A stretch of 64,000 nt of DNA from VRUE01 sp963819755 (GTDB lineage: Bacteria; Actinomycetota; Thermoleophilia; Solirubrobacterales; 70-9), in contig CAWFXB010000001.1 in assembly GCA_963819755.1 (NCBI GenBank), positions 1,014,510 through 1,078,509 on the forward strand, read 5' to 3'. Every line of letters starts with the position of its first letter. Position 1 is the stretch's first letter. Both the position numbers and the translations under genes were made by a program. Below the pieces are notes generated by a model that did no database searches, was not told where the DNA came from, and saw only the letters and a program-made list of their open reading frames with translations. Positions 46,001 to 52,900 of the stretch are shown here, one piece after another.

Positions 46001-49000
46001 CCAGCGCGGCGAGCAGGGCCGCCTCGGACTCCTCGCTGCCGTCCGTGTCTATCAGAGCAAAGCGGCCCGGGTGCTCGGACTTGGCGGAACGCAGGAGGCC
46101 CCAGATTGCCGCCGTCGCGGCGTCGGGTGCCTCCTCATCTTGCGCGGCGACCGCGCTGCGGGTGACGATCGCAAGCCGCGAGCCAGCCTCGGAGTCTTGG
46201 CCGAGCCATCGCTGAACATGGGACAGGGCGGCTTCGACCGCCGCCCTTGCCGTCTCGGGATCCTCGCCGTGAGCCTCGGCGCCGATGCGGACCACCTCGA
46301 CCTCCCGCGCACTGGCGCCTGCCGGGTCTGGATCGACCTCGACCCATGCAAGGGCAAGCAGTCCGCCCGCGGAAGAGGCCTCGCGCCGCAGCTGCTGTGG
46401 ATCGACGGGACGAGTGATGATGTCGCCGACGGTCGCGACCGGGGCACCGGTGGTGTCGGTCAGCAGCAAGGAGAATCCACCTTCGGGCGCGGGGTCGATC
46501 CGTACTCGCAGCTCCCTCTCACCGGCGGTCTGAACGGAGACCGCGCTCCAGGAGAAGGGCAGCTCGACTCCCGCGCCGCCCTCGGCCTTGGCGACGACAA
46601 TGCCATGCAGCGCCGAGTCGAGCAGAGCGGGGTGCAAAAGGAAGCCCTCGGACTCGCGGGATGCCTCCTCGGTCAGCGAGACCTCGGCGAAGATCCGCTC
46701 GCCGTCTCGCCAGGCCGCGCCGAGTCCCTGGAAGGCGGGGCCGTATTCGAGCCCTGCCTCGGCGAAGAGGTCATAGAGGTCGTCGATCTCGAGCGACTCG
46801 GCGGCCGGAGGCCAGGCGCTCAGCGTCTCGGTGCCTGCCTCGATCTCGGCGCCCAGCGACCCGCTCGCGTGCCGCGTCCATCGGGCGCCCTCGCTGTCGG
46901 GGCGGGAGTAGATCGCCAGCTCGCGCCCGGCCCCTTGGCCGGGAGCCGAGACCGTGACCCGCACGGCGACCGACTCCTCCTCGACAAGGACGAGAGGCGC
47001 CTGGAGGACCAGCTCCTCGACACTCCCCGCACCCACCTCCTCGGCCGCCCGCAGCGCAAGCTCCAAAAAGGCGGTGCCGGGCAAGAGCACCGTGCCGGCG
47101 ACGGCGTGGTCTGCCAGCCAGGGATGGGTCGAGAGGGAGATGCGCCCGCTGAGGATCAGTCCCTCTCCGCTGGGGTCCTCGATCGCCGCTCCCAACAGGG
47201 GGTGGCCGGGGTCGCTGAGCCCGGCCGCGCCGACGCCTGCCGTGCCGCTCGGGGAGGCAAGCCAGTAGCGCTCGCGCTGGAAGGGATAGGTCGGCAGGGG
47301 GACGCGCTTGGCCGCTGTCCCCTTGAAGAAGGCCTCGGGGTCCAGGCGGGCGCCGTTTGCATGGGCCCCGGCCAGCGAGCGGGCAAAGCAGCGCGGCCCG
47401 TCCTCCTCGCGGCGCAGGGTGCCGATCGCTTTGGCCTCCGCGCCAGCGCCCAGGACCGCTTCGACCGTCTCCCCGACGGCGAGGGCGAAGACGGGGTGGG
47501 GGCTGACCTCGATGAAGAGGCGGCTGCCCTGCCCGACCAGCTCGCGGGTGACCTCCTCGAAGCGGACCGTCTCCCTGAGGTTGCGATACCAGTAGGAGGC
47601 GTCCAGCTCGACGGTGTCGAGCAGGCCGCCGGTGACGGTCGAGTGGAAGGGGATATCGCCGCTTTGGGGGGAGAGCGGGGCGAGGGTCTCGAGCACCTCC
47701 TCGCGCACCTCCTCCACGTAGGCGGAGTGGGAGGCGATCGCGGCGGGGATCTCACGGGCGCGGATCTGCTCTTTTGCGCAACGGGCGAGCAGCTGGTCAA
47801 GCGCCTCGCGGTCCCCGGAGAGGATGGTCGATGAGGGGCCGTTGTGGGCGGCGAGCCCGACCCGACCGTCGAAGGGCTCGAGCAACGGCCCCAGCTCTGT
47901 GGGGGCGAGGGCGATCGAGACCATCCCGCCCTTGCCCGCCAGCCTGGCGATGATGCGGCTGCGCAGCGCGGCTAGCATCGCCGCGTCTGGGAGGGAGAGG
48001 CCGCCGGCTACGTGGGCGGCGGCGATCTCCCCCTGGGAGTGACCGGCGACGGCGGCGGGGTGCACCCCGCAGGCGCGCCAGAGCGCCGCCAGGGATGCCA
48101 TCACGGCGAAGAGGGCTGGCTGGACGACCTCGATCCGCTCGATCGAGGGCGCTCCCTCGCCTTGCCGTAGTACCTCGGTGACAGACCAATCTATGTGGGG
48201 GGCGAGCGCCTCTTCGCATTCGGCGAGCTTTGCCGCGAAGACGGGCGATGCACCGATCAGGTCTAGTGCCATCCCCTGCCACTGGGAGCCCTGGCCGGGG
48301 AAGAGGAAGACGGGGCGCTGCTCTGTGCGGGCCCTGCCCCTGACGATGCTCTCGCTCTCCCTGCCCTGTGCCAGGGCGCCGAGAGAGGCGAGCAGCTCCT
48401 CTTTGCTCTCTCCCAGTGCGACGGCTCTGTGCTCGAAGCAGGAGCGGGTGGTGAGCAGCGAGAAGGCGAGGTCTTTGGGGTCGAGATCGGGGCTTGCCTT
48501 GAGGTGTGAGACGAGGCGCTCAGCCGCCTCTTGCAGGGCGGGCTCGGTCTTTGCCGAGAGGGCGAGGGGGATCGGGGAGGCAAGGGGCTGCTTGGAGGGG
48601 GCACCGGGGCCATCCCCTGTCTCCCGGCCGCCCACCGGGACCTGCTCGGGTGCCTCCTCCAAGATCACGTGGGCATTGGTGCCGCTGATGCCAAAGGAGG
48701 AGACGCCCGCTCTTCTTGGCTTGCCGTTGGGCTCCCAGGGGAGCGCCTCGGTCAGGAGCTCTATCTCCCCCGAGCCCCAGTCCACCTTTGAAGAGGGGGC
48801 ATCGACGTGAAGCGTCTTTGGCAAGACGCCGCGCCGTATCGCTTCGACCATCTTGATCGTGCCCGCTACCCCTGCCGCGGCCTGGGTGTGGCCGATGTTT
48901 GACTTGAGCGAGCCGAGCTTCAGCGGCACCTCTCTGTCCTGTCCGTAGGTTGCAAGCAGGGCGCCGGCCTCGATCGGGTCCCCAAGGGTGGTGCCGGTGC

Positions 49001-49988
49001 CGTGTCCCTCGACCGCGTCGACGTCTTTGGGCTCCAAGCGCGCGTTTGCCAGGGCCTGCCTGATCACCCGCTCCTGGGAGGGGCCGTTGGGGGCGGTCAG
49101 GCCGTTCGATGCGCCGTCCTGGTTTACCGCCGAGCCCTTGATCAGGGCCAATACCTCGTGGCCTTGGCGCTCTGCGTCTGAGAGGCGCTCCAAGACGAGG
49201 ATGCCGGCGCCCTCGGAGAACCCTGCCCCGTCGGCGGCCTCCGCGAAGGACTTGCAGCGCCCGTCGGGGGCGAGGTTGCGCTGGCGGGAGAGCTCGACAA
49301 AGGCCATCGGGGAAGAGAGAACAGTCACCCCACCCGCCAACGCCAGCGTGCACTCCCCTCCACGCAGCGCCTGGGAGGCGAGGTGCATCGCCACCAAAGA
49401 GGAAGAGCAGGCGGTGTCGACCGTGATCGCCGGGCCCTCGAGGCCGAGGGTGTATGAGACGCGGCCCGAGACGATGCTCTGCGTGTTGCCGGCGGCCGGT
49501 CCGTAGTCCTGATACATCACCCCGGCGAAGACCCCGGTCATAGTGCTGCGCAGCGATGCGGGATCGATGCCCGCGTCCTCCAGCGCCTCCCAGGAGGCTT
49601 CCAAAAGCAGGCGTTGCTGGGGGTCTGTCACCAGCGCCTCGCGGGGGCTGATCGCAAAGAAGTCCGTATCGAACTCGGACGCCTCGGCAAGGAACCCCCC
49701 CTCGCAGATATAGCTGGTTCCCGGGTGCTCGGGGTCGGGGTCATAGATGCGCTCGACATCCCAGCCGCGGTCGGCGGGGAACTCAGAGATTGCATCGGCC
49801 TCGCCAGCGACGAGCTCCCACAACCCCTCAGGCGAGGTGACCCCCCCTGGGTAGCGACAGGCCATGCCGACGATCGCGATCGGCTCGCTCGCGCCGGCGT
49901 GAAGCTGTTGGTTCTCGCGGCGGAGTCGGTCGCGCTCCTTGAGCGTCACACGAAGAGCCTCGACCACCTCGTGATTACCGGCGCTCAT
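34002..49988 (-). CDS. PKS-C: trimodular type I polyketide synthase with terminal thioesterase
   Basis: 5328 aa. N-terminal docking helix (VVEALRVTLKERDRLRREN). Module 1: KS (Cys about 193), AT (GHSQG about 649, IASHS about 753, methylmalonyl-like), DH (HAVAGTVLLPG; DSALHG), KR (GATGALG about 1370, Tyr in QANYAAAN, LAD so B-type), ACP (GFDSL about 1678). Module 2: KS, AT nearly identical to AT1, DH with HAVAG but degenerate HGSAF and DAALLAA, KR with GAADDSG in place of the GATGxLG nucleotide motif though Tyr is kept, ACP (GFESL). Module 3: KS, AT with CAGHS, DH lacking His (QRAVAG) and Asp (LLELALEG) and shortened, KR lacking the nucleotide motif and Tyr (GQASVAACSA), ACP (GLDSV about 4991). 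TE at about 5050-5320: GYSSGG, LLDTPS, GNHLTMM. ATG 49988 overlaps the PKS-B stop (ATGA). Terminal enzyme of the assembly line. Confidence 0.95.
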   Translation of the reverse strand: MSAGNHEVVEALRVTLKERDRLRRENQQLHAGASEPIAIVGMACRYPGGVTSPEGLWELVAGEADAISEFPADRGWDVERIYDPDPEHPGTSYICEGGFLAEASEFDTDFFAISPREALVTDPQQRLLLEASWEALEDAGIDPASLRSTMTGVFAGVMYQDYGPAAGNTQSIVSGRVSYTLGLEGPAITVDTACSSSLVAMHLASQALRGGECTLALAGGVTVLSSPMAFVELSRQRNLAPDGRCKSFAEAADGAGFSEGAGILVLERLSDAERQGHEVLALIKGSAVNQDGASNGLTAPNGPSQERVIRQALANARLEPKDVDAVEGHGTGTTLGDPIEAGALLATYGQDREVPLKLGSLKSNIGHTQAAAGVAGTIKMVEAIRRGVLPKTLHVDAPSSKVDWGSGEIELLTEALPWEPNGKPRRAGVSSFGISGTNAHVILEEAPEQVPVGGRETGDGPGAPSKQPLASPIPLALSAKTEPALQEAAERLVSHLKASPDLDPKDLAFSLLTTRSCFEHRAVALGESKEELLASLGALAQGRESESIVRGRARTEQRPVFLFPGQGSQWQGMALDLIGASPVFAAKLAECEEALAPHIDWSVTEVLRQGEGAPSIERIEVVQPALFAVMASLAALWRACGVHPAAVAGHSQGEIAAAHVAGGLSLPDAAMLAALRSRIIARLAGKGGMVSIALAPTELGPLLEPFDGRVGLAAHNGPSSTILSGDREALDQLLARCAKEQIRAREIPAAIASHSAYVEEVREEVLETLAPLSPQSGDIPFHSTVTGGLLDTVELDASYWYRNLRETVRFEEVTRELVGQGSRLFIEVSPHPVFALAVGETVEAVLGAGAEAKAIGTLRREEDGPRCFARSLAGAHANGARLDPEAFFKGTAAKRVPLPTYPFQRERYWLASPSGTAGVGAAGLSDPGHPLLGAAIEDPSGEGLILSGRISLSTHPWLADHAVAGTVLLPGTAFLELALRAAEEVGAGSVEELVLQAPLVLVEEESVAVRVTVSAPGQGAGRELAIYSRPDSEGARWTRHASGSLGAEIEAGTETLSAWPPAAESLEIDDLYDLFAEAGLEYGPAFQGLGAAWRDGERIFAEVSLTEEASRESEGFLLHPALLDSALHGIVVAKAEGGAGVELPFSWSAVSVQTAGERELRVRIDPAPEGGFSLLLTDTTGAPVATVGDIITRPVDPQQLRREASSAGGLLALAWVEVDPDPAGASAREVEVVRIGAEAHGEDPETARAAVEAALSHVQRWLGQDSEAGSRLAIVTRSAVAAQDEEAPDAATAAIWGLLRSAKSEHPGRFALIDTDGSEESEAALLAALELGAEEPELALRGGRMLAPRLVRSGRGEADGPFSIDPERTVLITGATGALGSLLTRHLAERHGVRRLLLLSRRGEQADGAEELKSELETLGAHAEIVACDVSDREALAAILAEIPDEHPLGAVFHCAGALADATVENLGTEQIDRVFAPKADAAWHLHELTRERDLGAFVLFSSAAGTLGSPGQANYAAANVYLDALAQKRRVEGLAGSSIAWGTWRRSSGMTAGLNDVDFARLQRGPIEALSDGHGMALFDAALGASHSLSVAVALNSTGLREMASAGALPPLLSGLVRASRRRGPSGSLATKLVGLAEAEREGYVLDLVRREVAVLLGHSSADSIEPARAFQELGFDSLAAVELRNRLSTIAGLRLRATVVFDYPNAAALAEHLLAEASTDGAGAQIAVRAQASEEPIAIVGMACRYPGGVASPTELWRLVSEGRDGISEFPADRDWDVERIYDPDPEHPGTSYTREGGFLADAADFDAGFFAISPREALVTDPQQRLLLEASWEALEDAGIDPASLRSTMTGVFAGVMYQDYGPAAGGTQSIVSGRVSYVLGLEGPAITIDTACSSSLVAMHLASQALRGGECTLALAGGVSVLTTPAAFIEFSRQRNLAPDGRCKSFAEAADGAGFSEGAGILVLERLSDAERQGHEVLALIKGSAVNQDGASNGLTAPNGPSQERVIRQALANARLEPKDVDAVEGHGTGTTLGDPIEAGALLATYGQDREVPLKLGSLKSNIGHTQAAAGVAGTIKMVEAIRRGVLPKTLHVDAPSSKVDWGSGEIELLTEALPWEPNGKPRRAGVSSFGISGTNAHVILEEAPALEPAPSENGGASGGEAPAEQPLKGTFPLALSAKTEPALQEAAERLASHLKASPDLDPKDLAFSLLTTRSSFEHRAVALGESRDELLASLQDLSLGKESESIVRGRARTEQRPVFLFPGQGSQWQGMALDLIGASPVFAAKLAECEEALAPHIDWSVTEVLRQGEGAPSIERIEVVQPALFAVMASLAALWRACGVHPAAVAGHSQGEIAAAHVAGGLSLPDAAMLAALRSRIIARLAGKGGMVSIALAPTELGPLLEPFDGRVGLAAHNGPSSTILSGDREALDQLLARCAKEQIRAREIPAAIASHSAYVEEVREEVLETLAPLSPQSGDIPFHSTVTGGLLDTVELDASYWYRNLRETVRFEEVTRELVGQGSRLFIEVSPHPVFALAVGETVEAVLGAGAEAKAIGTLRREEDGPRCFARSLAGAHANGARLDPEAFFKGTAAKRVPLPTYPFQRERYWLASPSGTAGVGAAGLSDPGHPLLGAAIEDPSGEGLILSGRISLSTHPWLADHAVAGTVLLPGTAFLEVALKAAAEAGAEGIEELTMLAPLVLPEDVAVALQVTVGGIGEDGRRELSIHSRPAEGEWIQNASGVLAERFQVASPRFDAWPPEGAEPLDVDVLYERLADFDVEHGSAFQALTAAWRDGEQVYAQVSLPESMAQGAERFGIHPVLLDAALLAAMLTGLEAGEQVPSLPFSWREVGLAPTRATEIRACLTMGEETFELQLADAQGAPVASVGSLAFRRLDVSQAQRGGGGLLAVSWQEVPLEEEEALEDIEVLRFGTDSERPAADAARQACREALESIQQWLADESKADKRLVLLTHGAVAALAEESPDPAVAAIWGLVRSAQAEHPGRFALIDLDDSETSEAALDAALALAAEEPQLALREGIPFVPRLGKLGPVDVEGGARIDPARTVAITGAADDSGALLARHLVEHHGAQHLLLLAGDTSEERVLDSLRGELENAGAAVEVAVCDLADRDSLRATLDAARPLGAVVHCATLLADSLVESMSGEQIDLVFGPKVEAAWNLHELTADCDLDAFVLFSSIAGTLASPGQGNYAAANAFLDALAQDLRAEGRPASSISWGLWEHQVGGEGGVREADAERMRRGGIEPLADEDGLALFDEALAADRANVLAAQLDPTGLRALAKAGALPPLFAGLVRAPTRRAATGSLTATLASLSEAERENHVLELVTSEVAVVLGYASTQDVDPERAFRELGFESLTAVELRNRLSEKTGLRLPTTVVFDHPSSASLAEFILADSTPQGARAQVAVRAQASDEPIAIVGMACRYPGGIASPEDLWRLVADGGDAIGEFPADRGWDLDGLYDQRPGNPGSSRPREGGFLADASDFDAGFFSIGPREATFMDPQERLLLESSWEALENAGVDPFSLRRSSTGVFAGVAYQDYGASPVVSSSTVSGRVSYALALEGPAITVNTACSSSLVAIHLAAQALRGGECTLALAGGVTVLSTPSVFVDLGGQLGLAADGRCKSFADAADGAGFSDGVGVLALERLADAERAGHRVHAVLRGSAVNQDGASNGLTAPNGPSQERVILQALANARLRASEVDVVEAHGTGTTLGDPIEAGALLATYGQDREAPLRLGSLKSNIGHTQAAAGVGGVIKMALAMRERTLPKTLHVDVPSTKVDWEAGQIELLTEQIPWEANGAPRRAGVSSFGASGTNAHVVLEEPPMVERTELSGDGGVGDLDGVAAGTLPGQIPLALSAKTEPALAAGAGRLASCLRANPELPLQDVAYSLVSTRAAFERRAVVLGTDRAELLSSLDALSEGRDAPRTGRGAARRRHRPVFLFPGQGPQAKEMAVGLIDSSPAFAGHIAACEEALSEHVDWSLSEILRDAEGTWLDRIDVIHPALFAVMVSLASLWGECGVTPGAVVGHSQGEIAAAYVAGALSLSDACLIVAERSKALRRISGKGGMLSVSLAPDRVLPYTEGLGDRVSLAAINGPASVVLSGDPEALAAIEADCERDGARAKAIAVDCAGHSAQIEALREELLEAFAPISPRSGQIPLHSTVTGGEIDTSEMGPEHWYRNLRQTVQLEPVVRSLLRAGRRAFVEVGPHPVLAFGVAETVEDELDNPGDAVLLSTVRRDEDDAGCFARSLAEAHANGVAVDWEAFFDGAGARRVALPTYPFQRDRYWLDSSLARTAAPGKAGETATNHPFVHSVVELAGGDGSGLLLSGNLSFQAQPWLAQRAVAGEALVPGGVFLELALQACAASGAAAVEELVLREPLILAEQGAVALQATLEGPDSEDRRRLSIHSRDEEEGAGWVCRATGLLSPDPPAAPEPLAAWPPEGDCVHAEVSLPEGESLEAERFALHPGLLELALEGAGLGEQDSGELELPREWRGVALHAKGAAGLRLVLASEGGVRRLVAYDLDGAPVIGATSLESRPLDRGEMESDRRRRSLFGIRWQAISPGEAGDPGGETVEIVPAGVDGGGLAAAAQATAEQALAHVQRWIADEERGGERLTLITHDAIAVADDEHPDLAAAAVWGLIRSAISENPGRFALIDTDGSEASEEARRAALALGAQEPQIALRAGEALIPRMTAVRADAMEGSAISPLDPASTVLIAGDVAGRGKAVADHLAAAHGVEHIRYAGPADLADPEALGRAIDSVPAEHPMRTVVYVPVDDDALRARIEAAWRLHELTAEPEGSRLLVFSSVAGLLGGTGQASVAACSAFLDALTLYRRGLGLSGASISWGPWAGDEAPRDAVVPLSQEDSLALFDTALEFDMPLLAPVRFGSARLRGMGEAGVLPAILRELTSVRPRHRPEALASQLAALAVEERKAAILDLLRAQIAEILGHGAAVAIDPTRPFLELGLDSVGAMEVRNRLAAAIGVQVPVSVLADQPTVQELARHVSQALDPSAPVAAGAGHPVGTFVGLLDRAREQGEIGAFLDLLTGAARYRPSFDRPLAAGDSPGVVSLADGKASPGLILISSLVAMSGPQEYARLAQGLRGRRSAIGLHLPGFAAGEPLPTDLEAFARSTAGAIQRDWGDSSFALAGYSSGGWAAHAVAASLEQLGTPAAAVVLLDTPSTSVDTAKLLEFMPTVGGERGGQLFAPPDDARLTAMAHYFQLFGEWEPEELGAPVLMVRAEEPLEVVEGQIDEMVEILRPIETVRTPGNHLTMMWEHADETARALHELLASLAKSPEERQVNAS
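41958..43251. repeat. AT-region repeat, copy 1 (module 2 of PKS-C)
   Basis: About 1294 bp covering the 5' end of DH, the DH-AT linker and nearly all of AT2. It matches 47067-48360 in direct orientation, offset 5109 bp; only two mismatches were noticed by eye (near 42595 and 42706). Flanks diverge abruptly, which points to recent gene conversion or duplication. Confidence 0.9.
47067..48360. repeat. AT-region repeat, copy 2 (module 1 of PKS-C)
   Basis: Direct-repeat partner of 41958-43251. Beyond a short divergent AT-KS linker the KS genes are again nearly identical (about 43.55-44.18 kb against 48.66-49.29 kb, offset 5106), and the same KS stretch also recurs in PKS-B near 54.08-54.33 kb. Confidence 0.9.
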
Positions 49989-52900
49989 GACAGCCCTTCT
50001 TCCTTATCTTCTGGCGCCGTCGGTGACCCTCCGGCACTCATGCGAATCAGGTCATCGACCCCCGCCGAATCGACTAGATCGGCGTGATCGGGCTCAATCT
50101 CGGACCGGATCTCGGTGGCGTCGCCAACCTCGGCAAGTCGCAGAAGGGGATCGATGAGGCCGGCACGACGCAGAAGCGAAAGTGGAATCGACGCAAGCGC
50201 TTCTCGAACGTCCCCCTCCCTGGACTCCAAACCCACCCCGTTCTCCCCGGTCCTGACAATCCCAGCGAAAATATGCTCGGCGAGGGTTGCCGCGCTCGGA
50301 AAATCGAACACCACAGTCGCCCGTAGGCGCAGTCCTGTTGCCAGGCTCAGCCGATTGCGCAATTCGACGGCGCCCAGCGAGTCGAAACCGAGTTGCTGGA
50401 AGGCCGAGTCGGGCTCCACTTCCTGCGCCGAGGCGTACCCCAACACGGCGGCGACTTCACTCCTGACCAGGTCGAGGACGATGCGCCTCGCCTCCGTCTC
50501 GGGCAGCGCCGCAAGCTTGGCGGCGGACAGAACCGGGTCGGCGCTGGGTCGCCTGGGCGCACGAAAGAGACCATCGAAGATCGGCGGCAGGACGCCGGCG
50601 GAGGCGAGGGAGCGCAGGGCCTTGCCGTCAAGCGGCGCCGCCAGGACGGTAGGTGTGTCGGTGACCAGCGCCGCATCGAGGAGGGCGAGGCCCTGCTCTT
50701 CGGAGATCGCCTCCATGCCCGAGCGGCGCATGCGCGCCAGGTCTGCCTCCCGGAGCCCGGAGGTCATCGCGCTCTGTTGCTCCCATAGGCCCCACGCGAT
50801 CGAGTCGGCCGGAAGGTCTTCTGCGTGGCGCTTTTGCGCCAGAGCGTCGAGGTAGACGTTGGCGGCGGCGTAGTTGGCCTGGCCGGGGCTGCCGAGGGTG
50901 CCCGCTGCGGAGGAGAACAAGACGAAGGCCTCAAGTCCCATCTCCCGCGTCAGCTCGTGCAGGTGCCAGGCGGCGCTCGCCTTGGGGCTGAAGACGTACT
51001 CCATGCCGTCCGCATCCAACGACTCGATCGTGCCGTCGGCGAGGGCGCCGGCGCAGTGGAAGACCGCGCCCAGGGAGTGCTCGGGAGGGATCTGGGCGAT
51101 GGCGCCTCGGAGGGCCTCTCTGTCGGATACGTCGCAGGCTGAGATCTGGACCGTGGCCCCCAGCGCCTCGAGGCTCTCCGCCAACTCACCCGCACCCCCG
51201 GCCTCGGAGCCCGAGCGGCTCAGCAAGAGCAGGCGACGGGCGCCGTGGTGCTCTGCGAGGTGTCTTGCGATCAGCGAGCCGAGGCCACCGGTGGCGCCGG
51301 TGATCAGGACGGTGCGCTCTGGGTCAAGCGGTGAGCTCTCCTCTTCCCCGCCCGCGCTCTGGAGGCGAGCCAGGCGCGGCACCCACGCCTCCCCCTCGCG
51401 CAGGGCGAGCTGGGGCTCCTCTTGGCCGAGGGCGAGGGCCGCCTCGAGGGCACCCTCGGATGCATCCGTGCCGTCGCTGTCGATCAGGGCGAAGCGGCCG
51501 GGGTGCTCGGAGATGGCTGAGCGCACGAGGCCCCAGAGGGCCGCCGCCGCGGGGTCCGGGGACTCCCCTTCTGCGACCGCCATCGCGCCTTGGGTGACGA
51601 AGGCGAGCCTCGCCTCCTCTGGGCCCTCGACGAGCCGGCGCTGGATCTCTGCCAAGGCTTCTCGGGTCAGCTCCAGCGCGGTGCGGTCGGCGGGTAGCTC
51701 GGCGTCGATCTCGGGGCGCAGCGTCTCAACCGTCGCCTCCTCGGGCTCGGGCAGTGAGACCTCCTTCCAACCGAGGACGAAGAGGCTCTTCTCCGGGCGC
51801 CGGGCGCCTTGAAGCTTGCTCGGGTCAAGCGCCCGCACGGCGAGCGAGTCGACCCTCCCTACGGGTGCACCCGAGACCCCGAGGAGGTCGAGCGATACGT
51901 CTCCCTGGGCGTGCAACGAGAACCGTACCCGCAGCTCCACGGCCCCCGCGGCGTTCACCGAGACCCCGCTCCAGGAGAAGGGCATGGCGGGACCCTGTCC
52001 CAGACCCTCCTCGAGGCTCGCAAACGCGCTCCCCTGCAAAGCCGCATCGAGCAATGCGGGGTGGACGGCGAAGCGCTCCGCGGAGTGCGCCGGCTCCTCG
52101 GGCAGCGATGCCTGCACGTAGGTCTCCTCCCCCAGTCTCCAGACGGCGTCGAGGCCCTGGAAGGCGGGGCCGTATTCGAGCCCGTGCTCGGCGAGGACGT
52201 CGTAGACGTGCTCGAGCTCCAGGGGCTCCGCTCCCTCTGGGGGCCAGGCTCCAAGTGGCTCGGGCGCCGGGGCGGCCTGCTCAGAGAGCGCTCCGGTTGC
52301 GTGATGTGCCCACTCTGCTTCCTCTTCTTCGGGGCGGGAGTGGATCGAGATGTCCCGCTCGCCGCTCTCCCCCGGCTCGCCGACCACGACCCGCAACGCC
52401 ACGGCGCCCTCCTCGGTGAGCACCAAAGGCGCCGCCAGGATCAGCTCCTCGACGCTTTGTGCGCCCACCTCCTCCGCGGCCCGCAGAGCAAGCTCCAAGA
52501 AGGCGGTGCCGGGCAAGATCACGTTGCCCGCGACCGCGTGGTCCGCCAGCCAAGGGTGAGTCGAGAGGGAGATGCGCCCGGTCAGGGTCAGGCCCTCTGC
52601 GGCGGGGTCCTCGATCGCGGCGGCGAGCAGCGGGTGATCGAGAGCGCTTTGGCCGATCGCGGAGGGATCTGCGCCGGCTTGGCCCGAGGCAAGCCAGTAG
52701 CGCTTGCGCTGGAAGGGATAGGTCGGCAGGGGGACTCGCTTTGCGTTCGCGCCTGCAAAGAAGGCATCCCAGTCGACCTCGATGCCGTGGGCGTGGGCAC
52801 GGGCGATTGCTCTTGCGATCGTGCCCTGCTCGGGACGGCCCTCGCGCAGGGTGGGGATGAAGGCCGCCTCTCCCTCTGCCTCGCCGGTGGTCTCCCGGGC

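Noticed and set aside
38000..49000. CRISPR-like or tandem repeat arrays in the PKS region
   Set aside because: Repeats are module-length (about 5.1 kb) coding repeats, not short spaced repeats; no cas genes are seen.
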